From positions 18,135 through 82,134 of the forward strand of contig AJFK01000172.1 of the NCBI GenBank assembly GCA_000467715.1: DNA of 64,000 bases, in the 5' to 3' direction. Both the position numbers and the translations under genes were made by a program. This document shows positions 34,348 to 44,363 of the stretch, piece after piece. The notes beneath the pieces are model-generated. The model saw nothing but the letters and a program-made list of their open reading frames with translations. It did not search any database and was not told the DNA's origin. The stretch's first letter is position 1, and each line of letters starts with the position of its first letter. The stretch comes from Hysterium pulicare CBS 123377 (lineage: Eukaryota; Ascomycota; Dothideomycetes; Hysteriales; Hysteriaceae).

Positions 34348-34959
34348 ATTGGCGGACTCGGACAGTGAAACGAAGTAAAACTTGGTACACCACCACCCTG
34401 AACATCCGAGACATTTGTATGCCAGTGCTGAGTGCCAATACTGCGAAGATTTCGAGAAACCATGATAGTAGACTAGGCGCAATGAAAGATGATTCCGTAG
34501 CTCGATTATCCATCAATCAGAAACATGGGGAATATCCCGGAGAAAAAGATGCAAAGTACCTGGAGGTGCATGCTTTGCCGAGAATGACAGCATACCCGCA
34601 AATGGTGTTTACCTATAGGCAGAATTGTGCATGCCAGGAACGAAGCTCGTGAATTAGCCCGAGAGACCGAAGCCAATGCAGCCTCCCCTCCTAGTCGATC
34701 CCCAGAGCTACCCCAGGAGGAGGCTCTACCAACGATGAGAGGCAGACGAGCGTGAATCTGGGAAAGACTTGTCTCTACAAAGATTGGATTGAAAGATGCT
34801 TGTTAAGCAGGAGGCGCTTGCCCAGGTGACATCCAGTGCTTATGTAACGCTAGCCATTTTGTGGGGCAAGGGCACTTGGACGTCCTAAATCCTTCACTCC
34901 TCAGTTCTATTTTCTCCCATCATGACAATTTCAAACCCACAGAGACCTCCGAAGCCGCA
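34348..34959. other. Divergent intergenic region
   Basis: About 610 bp between divergent GH35 (-) and GNAT (+) genes, holding both promoters. A short frame at 34323-34652 is unsupported. Confidence 0.45.
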
Positions 34960-35649
34960 ATGCCTCTCGAGCTCTCCGAAGCCACCGAAGCCGACAGCGC
35001 CGCCATAGGCCACCTCTTCGCCCTATCCTGGACCTCCCCCTTCTTAAGCCTCCAATTCGGAAACATCGACACCGATGGCCTCGCCGAAACAATGGCTCCG
35101 CGGATAGCACTGCACATGAAGAAACCTCACACCAAAATCATAGTCATGCGGAATACCGAGAACGGAGACATCGCTAGCGTGGCGCATTGGTCGAACCCAA
35201 AGCGGGAGGAAGTCTCCGGGCAGGGAGATGGGAAGGAGACGCCGGAAGAAGAAGAAGAGCGCCAGTTGGTGGAAGATGAGGCATATCGGAACCGATTACC
35301 AGAAGGTTCTAACAAAGACCTGATTATGGAGTTTACGGTTGGAATGAGGAAAGTACGGAAAGAGGTGTTGGGTGATAGGAAACATTACCTCCTGGAGAAT
35401 ATCGCAACGCACCCGTCATACCGCCGTCAAGGCCTTGCCTCGAGATTGATTGAGTGGCCGTTCCCGGATGCAAACAAAGATGGAGATATTGTATACTTGG
35501 ATACCGGTCTTGACAACCCGGCTTTGAACATTTATAAGAGGTTGGGGTTTCGGGAAGTAGGGAGGAGCACGATTGAGGACTTGAGTAGGTATGGGGGTGA
35601 CGGGGACCATACGCATGTTGCTTTGATAAGATACCCTAAATCGCAGTGA
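34960..35649 (+). CDS. GNAT-family N-acetyltransferase
   Basis: Single exon, 229 residues from the first ATG of the frame at 34960 (MPLELSEATEADSAAIG); the frame is open about 100 bp further upstream but has no ATG there. Acetyl-CoA-dependent transferase fold: N-terminal beta strand and helix, an acidic insert (GKETPEEEEERQ), then motif A, HYLLENIATHPSYRRQGLASRLIEW, containing the R-R-Q-G-L-A pyrophosphate-binding turn, followed by YLDTGLDNPALNIYKRLGFREVG (motif B). This is the usual layout of fungal GNAT proteins of unknown substrate. No signal peptide, so cytosolic or nuclear. Substrate cannot be read from the sequence. Confidence 0.9.
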   Translation: MPLELSEATEADSAAIGHLFALSWTSPFLSLQFGNIDTDGLAETMAPRIALHMKKPHTKIIVMRNTENGDIASVAHWSNPKREEVSGQGDGKETPEEEEERQLVEDEAYRNRLPEGSNKDLIMEFTVGMRKVRKEVLGDRKHYLLENIATHPSYRRQGLASRLIEWPFPDANKDGDIVYLDTGLDNPALNIYKRLGFREVGRSTIEDLSRYGGDGDHTHVALIRYPKSQ

Positions 35650-36352
35650 TAGAGGTTCTGGATTAAGAATGAGACTCATTGGTCTGCAAAATCGATCTTC
35701 AGGTGCCTGCCGAAACGCATGCGAGCTTGTGATGGCCATGCATTATAAATCCTATTTCGACTCGAAAACTGCCATCCGGGAAAACCTTCCTTATCACCAC
35801 CACATTTGCCATCGTATAGAACGCCTGTCCATTGCCCATACTGGACACCTCGCGCCTTCCTGACTGTGCCAGGGCCCCTCATCCTCCCCTCTTATACACT
35901 TGCCACCCATAGCACTACTCATGCTGTTGGGCTTGCATTCGACGATACTGCAAATCGAGCATCTGATTCGAGATACACCAGAGATGATTTATACAAAAAG
36001 AGGCGTATTGGAAAGAAAGTCATATTGTCCCTTTATTATCTAGGACCTATTTCCCTCGGATCCGAGTAAAACGTATCCTGCAATTGACACAGTCCTTTTG
36101 GAAATCTGGGGCAACCCCACCGGCAGGAGTTACCATACCCTCCCAGAATCCCCGTAGAAGTTAAAGAAATATCCCATGAAACCTCCAGATCGCAAATCCA
36201 TGTGACTCCCGTTATATGAGGGTACCGCATCCGCATTCCCTCGAAAGGCTTCAGCTCAGCACATCAACTCAAAGCCATGTAATGCAGCAAGGAGAGGGCT
36301 TGCTTGATCACCTTACCTGGCCATACCGTAGCGTAAGCAGACCTCACCAAAT
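35650..36352. other. Convergent intergenic region
   Basis: Between the 3' ends of the GNAT gene and the cysteine-rich gene. Short frames on both strands lack any feature. Nothing supported. Confidence 0.5.
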
Positions 36353-38390
36353 CTACCACAAACCCGCCATCATCATTGCCGCTTTCTCCTGTGGGTTGCA
36401 GCAACAACCGTTGGGAACGCATTGGCAGGGTCCACTCAAGTCTTCGCAGGGACACTCGATACATGGAATGTCTTCAGCCGGCTTACGTTTGATCGGGCTA
36501 GCTTTATACGGCGGGCATTTATAATCGCATTGCTCGTTGCACTAAGATCTTGGTTAGGACAATAATCCCCAGAGCCTTGGGCTATCACTTACGAATGTGA
36601 AATGGCAGACTGCTAGGAAACATGTGTAGGGATCCGTGATGTTATCTTCGCAGTTGGTAAACCAGTTACTGCAATCGTCGCATGTCTGCAACTTATCCCT
36701 GGCTTCGACAGCTTTGGCGGGTTCTGAGGGATCAACCTGACGGGTTTCAGATTGCACGGAATCAAGTGCGGCTCGTTCAGCAGATCGGACCTTCCGCAGG
36801 CCGCAACTAAGGCACTGCAAAAGTGTTTAGTCGCCATTCCATGTTTTGGAAGTTCCCCTATGCTTACCTGAGAGCCCTTTGTAGTCTCCTCTGCACAGTG
36901 ATGAGCCCACCCCGGGCCACCTTTAGTATCCTTCGCAAGGCAGGTCAGGTATGTATGCCAGCAATCGTGGCAGGCATCACGAGGATCAAGGAGGGATCGC
37001 TCAGCTGGCGGAGGGCATGTCCAGCCACACTGATCACGACACTATACTCTGCGTTAGTTCTGCGAAGGTCAAGTCCTCCCATCATTGGAGCTTTGGAATA
37101 CTCACCTTTTGATTCATACACAGAGCTGAACGACATTGCCAAGCCCAGCCACGTCCTGCCATAGGATGGTCCTCAAGGCAGGTATTGTACTCATGCGTAC
37201 ACTCATTGCAAGTATCGTCCCTAGGCTTCTCAGTGTTGTTCTTTGCCGGAAGACAAGGGAAGTGGCATGTTTCGTGGCACTACGGAGAAGATTAGAAAGT
37301 CTTTGGTCACCTACAACTCTACGGTCGGACTTACGGTGGTGTTTCGGCAGAGACCCTGATAACAGTGCTCAATCCCGCGAAGTCCTCCATCGTCCTCAAT
37401 GCAAGAGATCAGTTCCGCCACACACTCTACGCAGGTAGTCAAATTGCCTGCACGCGCCACCGGTTGGAGTTCGCCTTCGGTAGACTCGCGTATAGTTTTC
37501 GGTGGGATAGTTGGTGGGATGATGCCCTTGCATGAGGTCCAACCGCACTCACGACACTGTATTTCATGTTAACTTTTCCGACCATGTACTAAACTTTCAG
37601 AGTAAGAAGCGGTACCCCTGCGTGTTCTCCCCACCAGCAAACACCGAACTTGCACATGGCGTCACAAATATCGTTATGAACCCCGCATGGCTATCAGAAG
37701 ATGTTAGCGCTCGTAGACTGGTGCGGTTGGAGGCCGTAAATTCTCACCGCAATGCAGTCCGAATATGACCTCTGGCAATTATCACATATCGAAGAGTCAC
37801 TATCGCCGTCATTGCCAGTGCCCTGGATTGCACCAAGGTCTGGACGAACGTCCTGAGGAGCGAGGACATCGAGCATAGTCGTCATGTATCCTATGTTTGT
37901 CTCAACGTCTTGGACACCTTCATTCGTGGCCGAACTATTTGCGACTGCTCCATGAGGAAACGAAGAAGCGCAAATGTTCCAACCACATTCTTGCCAACAC
38001 TTTCGGGGACATCAGCTGCCGCTCTCTATCGCTCATGAAATCGACAGAAAACTTACGATTGTATCCACGAACATGCAAGTTCCCCATAAGCAGATCGTCA
38101 TACAGATATCATCCTGGGGGCATTGCTGAGTTGGACACTGGTCAGCACTTGTCGTTTTCAAATGGTAATGCGAATTCATGTCAAAGGTTGCTCACTGCGA
38201 TGCACTTAAGATAGTAACTGAAACAGTCACCACAGGAGGCATCGTTGATGTCGGTGATACCCATACCAGGTTGACCTTGCGGAGCGCGTGGAGCCAAATC
38301 CGTGGTGAGTGGCTGGTCTGGCCCAGCCGGAAGGGCTGTAGTGAGAGCAGCGAGGCTGCCGATGAGCCCAAAGATGCGATTAAGCTTCAT
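36353..38390 (-). CDS. Cysteine-rich secreted modular repeat protein (novel)
   Basis: Nine exons (38390-38196, 38125-38057, 37999-37748, 37690-37616, 37556-37335, 37279-37106, 37041-36868, 36814-36593, 36541-36353) join to 523 residues, and every intron is phase 0. Signal peptide MKLNRIFGLIGSLAALTTALPA. Six exons open with a Cys codon and a C-x2/3-C-G/x-W/x-x-C pattern (CWQECGWNIC, CRECGWTSC, CHETCHFPC, CRDQCGWTCPP, CLSCG, CNEQCDYKCPP). Each module continues with C-x2-C-x3-Y/W-x2-C (CGDCFSYYLKC, CDNCQRSYSDC, CNECTHEYNTC, CHDCWHTYLTC, CDDCSNWFTNC) and a further Cys pair. The protein is probably extracellular and disulphide-bonded. The last exon ends in a Cys-dense CQCVPNGCCC. I do not recognise the family. 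Function is unknown; an effector, wall-bound or metal-binding role would be speculation. Confidence 0.85.
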
Positions 38391-40177
38391 GGCTGTGAAG
38401 CTGGTGTTGACCGTGGATTGGGGGTCGAAAGTCAGAGAATTTGCGAGACAAAGATTGTAAGAGGTGAGGTGGTCAAGGTAGAAGGGAAAAGCTTTGGAAA
38501 GAAGAGGGGGTTTTTAGGTCACGACGATAGTTGCCACCCGCCGATCAGTTGACTGGGTCAAAGCGGACAAGCTCGCGTCGATAGCAGTGCGTACCTACCC
38601 AAGTAGTGGGTCAATACACCGCTACCTCATTGTTCGCGCACTTGGTTTGAGAGCGCCTCAGCATTTGACGCTGGATGCTTGTGGTAATGGGAGGCTTAGT
38701 TGGCCAGAATCAATTCTCTTCGTACCTACCAAATCCTAATTAACTAGGTCGCATACATCGAATGCTCAACCTTGAGCCATACACGCGATATGAACATCCA
38801 GCCTCACATCCATCTGCGCAAATGATGAGCAGAGAAGTCATGACATTAACTTTTGCTTAAGCACTATTCGCGTGGCAATAGTGAAGTGGCCCTAAGATAT
38901 CTTTGCAGAAAGATACACATGTGCAAGAACACCGGGACCTGGGTTCAGCTCACATGATGAAAATGGGCGGACATAGAGATGGTTAGAGGAGTATCGTACC
39001 AGAAAGCAGACTGCTGACATGTAGAAGTAGGAGCTTGTTGACGGAGAGGCGAACTGGATTTCAACGGGCAAACGGGGCTCAACTGCATTGTGGAAAAAGA
39101 CAGAAAAGGAGTATGTAGAACTATCCGAAATAGCTTTGGCAACTGCTCTCTGCTTTGAAGCCATGGGTTTTTCAAGCCAGTTGGCTATGGTGAGAGCCAA
39201 AAATGAACTTCATGATGATTTCGACGAAGTGAAGCGGCTCTGTGAAGAAGAAACACCATTATATTGTACAATGGGATTAAACCATATGAGAGCTTTGATT
39301 ATATAGCACCACTTACGCGCACTGAGCTTTGCCAACCTCTTCTTTCAACTTTCGAGGATGTGACCTTGACGGCGCTACTCACCTTCTAACAGGATCGCTG
39401 AGAAATATCTACGGTGGAAAGGTAGCAGAAATCACGAACAATCAATCAGTGTTCGGTCTGGTCGTAATCTGATGCAGTCAGGTATAACAGGCTAACTATA
39501 TGCCACGTTAAAGGATCTGTATGTTGATCGACTAGAGCCTTGGAAATTCCAATTCTGCTCCTGCCATGCTCTTCAGCGCGACACGCTGAGGTGCGCTGAG
39601 GTGCGCTGAGCAGAGGGATATCGCTGAGCGCCTATCATCAGAGACCTTGATCAATCGGCCTTCATGCAATGAGGTCGTCTCACACAGCTCGTAGCACCCC
39701 GCGAATTTCTCAATTCGGCAGCCAGGTCTCGCCTCACTTCGGTTTGAAGCATCGTCCGGTGGGATTCATTGCCCATGTCCAGAAATCGATTCTGCACAGC
39801 TTCGGCAGTTGAAATACCAAATTGTGAGCTATGCGGCTGGGGTTTGCTAATGATGTGGTCCGTTCCGATTTCCTTCACAAGGGAAATAGATGTCATGCAG
39901 GTGCCAGGTGAGGTCTCGAATACAAGCCCCCTACACTGTCTTGAGACTAGTAGGTTCGCCACCACCTGCCACCCGCAGTCTTTCGCACAATAGGTCTGCA
40001 GGGCATCCTACGGTTTTCACGACGAGCATTGAGCAATAAGAACGCCACAGCGCTGCTTGCTAACAAGATTCAGCATCGCGAACCAACGTGCGACTGAGAT
40101 CTCTGCCACACGTCCAAGCGAAGCTTCACCGAGGAGGTCTCGAGGAGGTCAAACCTGAACTCGCAACATGCCCTGTT

Positions 40178-40283
40178 TCAACCATCACCAAAAATGCCAA
40201 GCGTCTAACAGTCAGAATCTCGCAGGTCTCAACCATCACCAAAACATGCCAAGCGCCTAACAGTCAAGTCTCGTAGGTCTCAA
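40178..40283. repeat. 51-bp tandem repeat, two copies plus a partial third
   Basis: TCAACCATCACCAAAA begins at 40178 and again at 40229. Both copies continue with TGCCAAGCGYCTAACAGTCA, TCTCGYAGGTC, and a third TCTCAAC starts near 40279. The unit also resembles TCTCGAGGAGGTC just upstream (near 40140). It lies 175-280 bp before the ATG of the small secreted protein gene, and so upstream of or within its promoter. Confidence 0.8.
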
Positions 40284-40325
40284 CTGCGGGATATTAATCA
40301 AAGCGTTCTCATAATAGTAATGCCA

Positions 40326-40333
40326 TATAAATA
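40326..40333 (+). promoter_or_regulatory. TATA box of the small secreted protein gene
   Basis: TATAAATA stands 131 bp upstream of the ATG at 40457. With a start site about 30 bp downstream, the leader would be about 95 nt, which is usual. A pyrimidine-rich stretch with CATTCTCTCATTTCACTTCC follows at about 40371-40390, a suitable initiator region. Confidence 0.6.
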
Positions 40334-40456
40334 GAGAGCTTGAACGCATGAAATAATGTCTAGGTTCATTGCATTCTCTCATTTCACTTCCTCCAGCTGT
40401 GCTGTTTCGTTCCAACACTCGTTCTTACGTTTTTAGTCGTTCATTTGCTGTTCAAC

Positions 40457-41100
40457 ATGCGGTTTACATCCACCGTTACTTTCCTCGGCCTGGCCGCCTT
40501 CGCTTTTGGTGCTCCGGTAGCACAGGCAAACAAACGTGCCGCTGCCGCTGCCGGTGTTCTGACAGCACAGGCTTATAACGACTTTCAAGTCTCAGATGGC
40601 GTTTCTGGCAATGCGCTGGCTGAGGTTAACGCTAAGTTCCCGGTATACATACTCGCACTCATTGATCATTGCTGGATGCTAATCTATTGGAAGATTGACA
40701 CTTCCAATCTCGCCGGAGTCGCTGCATCAGACTTGGCTATCATCACCAAAGCCGCTCAGATATCAGAGGATGCCGAAACTGGGACAGGTGGCTTCAATGA
40801 TGCAATCGCCGCCGCCGGTGGTACCAAATCTACTGCGGGCACTGCTCTGCAGAATGGAAAGATCAAGAACAAAGTCTTGAAATTACAGACTGATATTCTA
40901 AGGCTGCAGATCGAGCAAGCCCAGGGGAAGTCGGTATGGTCATGGAATCTTTAACGCTTCCTAGTAGTATTACTAATCAATAATAGGGACTTGACTCCCA
41001 AATCAGTGGGCAGCAAACGAAGCTCAACAGCAATATTGCCCTCGATACGAAAGCTGCAGGCCAAACATCCCAAAGTGTCAACTTTGCGGGCACGGATTAA
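40457..41100 (+). CDS. Small secreted protein
   Basis: Exons 40457-40642, 40694-40933 and 40987-41100 join in phase 0 to 179 residues. A clear signal peptide (MRFTSTVTFLGLAAFAFGAP) is followed by an Ala-rich stretch with a KR dibasic site (ANKRAAAAAG), then GVLTAQAYNDFQVSDGVSGNALAEVNAKFP, IDTSNLAGVAASDLAIITKAAQ, EDAETGTGGFNDAIAAAGGTKSTAG and KIKNKVLKLQTDILRLQIEQAQ; it ends AGQTSQSVNFAGTD. This is a cysteine-free alpha-helical type I remember from small secreted proteins of plant-associated Pezizomycotina, of unknown function. The Leu-rich C-terminal half may form a coiled coil. Effector activity is possible but unproven; abundance in conidia or hyphae would be an equal guess. Confidence 0.88.
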
Positions 41101-41783
41101 CACACCAAGTATCAAAACTTTCAAATCACCTAATCAAACTCTAGTTCTATCTCAATCAATATCATTTTGTTTCTGCATGTGCCCGTCACTACCGGCCACG
41201 GCCGGCCGTAATTCACCTGAATTTAATTCAAGTACCCATACAACGCATCAGTAGAAGCCTTATCAACGATTCAGGACCCACCGCAATTCCACTTGCTCAT
41301 ACGAAGTTTCAGCGGCGTTCCGTGAACATCAATCTGCTTGCCCAAGGAGATGTCGCGATCGGACCGAATCACTGAGATGCCAAGATCAAGGTGACCTTCC
41401 TACATTCCACGCGCTGGAGTCTGAAATCGCTCCCTTGGACATCATTCCCAGCTATGTTGCAAGTATATTTTCATGTCATCATTTCTACCGTATACAAGCC
41501 TCCCACAACATTGTTTGGAGCGCACTACGTTCAAAGCAGGGACCCGCTTCCCGTTACTGCACAACATTACTCCCGAACCTGTACCACACCTACGCACGTG
41601 CTCCCTTGTTTACGAATTCCTCCAGTGACGTCTACCTGGATACTTGGATCTAATCATCGTTTAGCTCATTTCAAGATATGCTTCTAACATTAAAGGGAAT
41701 TAGACCTACCTCTCTCTCTTTCTCTCTTTCTTCATCTCGAGTATTTGATTCTTTGCTTCCTGTTCTCGCGAAATCCCACAACC
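41101..41783. other. Intergenic (promoter of the Jen-type transporter)
   Basis: Between two plus-strand genes. A CTCTCTCTTTCTCTCTTTC pyrimidine tract at about 41711-41735 lies just before the transporter ATG, as is common near fungal transcription starts. The frames at 41.39-41.69 kb are unsupported. Confidence 0.5.
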
Positions 41784-43522
41784 ATGAGGAATAATATGGC
41801 TTCCGGATGGTTCTACTCATCCTCTCAAATCTCTACTTACTTTCGTACGCGAATCTCGAGTTTGAAGCCGCCAGAGGTAAGACGACTCAATTCAACTGCT
41901 GATACTACCGTCTAACCAAGTAAGAATGCACACTCCAAGAACCCTATTACAGTATTGCGTCAACTCAACCGACATCAATTGTTCATGTTTCTTGTTGGGT
42001 TTCTCGGGTGGATGTGGGACACGTTCGACTTCATGGCCGTCTCACTTACACTCACCGACATTGCGAGAGACTTCGACGTCGCATATTCAGATGTTGCTTG
42101 GGTATGCGATCTTACTCCTGGTTAAATCGTCTGGCATCTTTTTACATTGCATCAGGGTCTCACAATCAGCTTGATGTTTCGATCCGTCGGTGCATTGACT
42201 TTCGGTTTGCTCGCGGACAGATATGGACGAAAATTGCCTTTCATTGCATCGCTAAGTGCCATGGTCATGATTGAGATCGGCATCGGCTTCAGCAAATCCT
42301 TGAGCCAATTTATTGGGTTACGTGCCTTATACGGCATAACAATGGGTGGTGAGTATCAGTAACTCCAAGAGTCCTCAAAGACGCTCGACGCTGACCATCC
42401 AAAGGCCTCTTCGGACCAGCTGCATCAACAGCCCTCGAAGACCTCCCTTACGATGCTCGAGGAATTCTCTCGGGCGTCTTTGGACAAGGGTATTCTGTGG
42501 GGTTTCTCCTCGCCGCAATCTTCTACCGCGCCCTCGTGCCAACCACCGTTCATGGCTGGCGGAGCCTCTTCTGGTTCAGCGCTGTCCCACCCATTCTCAT
42601 CATCGCCTTCCGCCTGTGTCTCCCAGAGACAAGTCAGTTCCAGGTCCAGAAGGCAGAACGGGAGACCAAGCATGCAATTCGTCATTCTGCTCGCAACGTC
42701 GCAACTCCTAAACATAGACTCCGTGCTTTCGCCTACGAGGTCGAGACTGCCGTGAAGCGGAACTGGGTCCTGCTCTTCTACATGGTTGCTCTCATGACAG
42801 GTCTCAACGCCTGCTCTCACGGCGGTCAAGACCTGTATCCGACCTTTCTCAAAAACCAGTTGGGCGAATCAGACAGCGACACCACTCTCATAATCGCGAT
42901 CGGGGAAATCGGCGAGCTCATAGGTGGAACCATCACCGGGTATCTGAGCTCGATATACGGCCGGAGACTAACGATGATCTGTGTTTGCGTGGTTGGCGGC
43001 ACCATAGTACCAGCCTATGTCGGAACCAAAGGCCTCAAATTGATAGCGCCAATGTTCTTCGAATCGTTCTTCCTGGGCGGAGCATGGGGGCCCTTACCTA
43101 TCCATCTTATGGAACTCGCTCCACCCGCATTTCGCACCCTCGCTCTAGGTCTTTCTCATCAGCTTGGCAATCTTATTGCTTCATCTGCAGCCGTCATAGA
43201 GAGTAAGCTTGGGGAAGCGCATCCGCTTGCCCCTGCGGCAGATGGCACCAAGAGATTCGATTATGGAAAGATGATTGGAATATTCACGGGAGCCAGTTGG
43301 GCGTATGTGTTGCTTTGTTTGCTGCTGGGACCGGAGATGGGCCAGGAGGAGAGGGAGGAGCTGAGACTGGAGGCTGAGGTTTGGGAGGCGGAGAGAAAGA
43401 CCGGCAGAGACCTTGGTGAGCTTGGGGTGAAGAGGGCAGAAGAAGAGAAGGAAAAGGCAATTGAGGTTGGGTTGAAGCAGATCGAGGACAGGAGCAGCGA
43501 GAACGATGTGGTCGTCGTATAG
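41784..43522 (+). CDS. Jen1-type carboxylate/proton symporter (MFS)
   Basis: Plasma-membrane importer of monocarboxylates or dicarboxylates. Exons 41784-41876, 41940-42101, 42156-42348 and 42405-43522 join in frame to 521 residues. The N-terminus (WFYSSSQISTYFRTRISSLKPPE) and LNRHQLFMFLVGFLGWMWDTFDFMAVSL are typical of the family. The MFS loop signature ADRYGRKLPF is present. The diagnostic Jen motif N-x-x-S-H-x-x-Q-D-x-x-x-T reads NACSHGGQDLYPTF at about residue 284, in transmembrane segment 7. About 10-12 hydrophobic segments are seen. The C-terminal cytoplasmic tail is long, acidic-basic and helical (EREELRLEAEVWEAERK to the end). Substrate (lactate, pyruvate, acetate, succinate) cannot be decided from sequence. 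In fungi these genes are usually glucose-repressed. Confidence 0.93.
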
Positions 43523-44363
43523 AGAAGCGGGGTGAGAAGTGTGGGCGCGGGAATAGGAGCATTGCTCTGTGGGTGCTATCAGCAGGCCCAAAAAGACATA
43601 AATTCATGCATTCCTCTAGACACTCGCTCTAAAAGTTAAACATCATATCGGTATTTTTATTCGATGGCTGTCAGGTTATATCCATATAAGCCTGGGCACG
43701 ATATGTGGAACCAGAATACATGGAGCTGATGTACTTCTCTAGGAGATGCTTGCGCATACATCTAACCCAGAGACACACTAACAGTCTTCATTTGACAGTT
43801 TGAAAAGCGTGTCTTTATGAAATGCTCACGATGCTCTCTCTGAGATATACCTACCCAGAGTAATGCGGACTTGCCAGGACATGCACGTGAAAAGGCAACA
43901 CAGCACCTGCTCCGAAACGTTTAGCTTAACTTTATTCGGAGCTATCGCGGCATTACGGTGCGGCGATACCTACCAAGGCTGATGACAATCGCCAAAAAGC
44001 TGTATAGAATTCCATCGAATCCCGAAACATTTTGGAATTCTTCCCTTGCTTTGCCACTGCTGCCTGCCTTTGGCACCCACCTCAAGGAAAGAGCTATCTG
44101 GCTCTAAAGCTTGTGGATAACGCACATGTCGTCGCTCTGATCTCAACATTTACTGCCGTTATCGGCTTGGCTTCCCACCTCTACCAACTTAGTTGCTCTG
44201 CCAGACCCTCCAGTATCATCGCAAGAGAAGGGCAGCGAGTTTGCCTTGTGGTGCAGCTTCTCCACTATAACATTTTCGGGCAGGCTGTTTGTCTCGGTCC
44301 AAACGCCTCAACAGTCATAACTTGACTTAGTCCACTACTGACTCCCCTTCTCATCAGGCAAAT
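43523..44363. other. Intergenic, no supported gene
   Basis: Between the transporter and HECT ligase genes, both plus strand. A 97-codon frame at 44032-44325 has no domain. The proximal part should hold the ligase promoter. Confidence 0.5.

Larger units (their letters stand above)
38391..40456. other. 2-kb divergent intergenic region
   Basis: Holds the promoters of the cysteine-rich gene (-) and the small secreted protein gene (+). Overlapping frames at 38892-39306 and 39651-39993 are unsupported. A 10-bp tandem repeat (CGCTGAGGTG, 2.7 copies) lies at 39584-39610, and a 51-bp tandem repeat at 40.18-40.28 kb is listed separately. Confidence 0.45.

Noticed and set aside
38892-39306. Overlapping frames on both strands (102 and 72 codons)
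   Set aside because: No domain, signal peptide or splice partner, and the two strands cannot both be coding.
39584-39610. 10-bp tandem repeat CGCTGAGGTG
   Set aside because: Only 2.7 copies, short and isolated; no structure or gene linked to it, so noted only in the intergenic entry.
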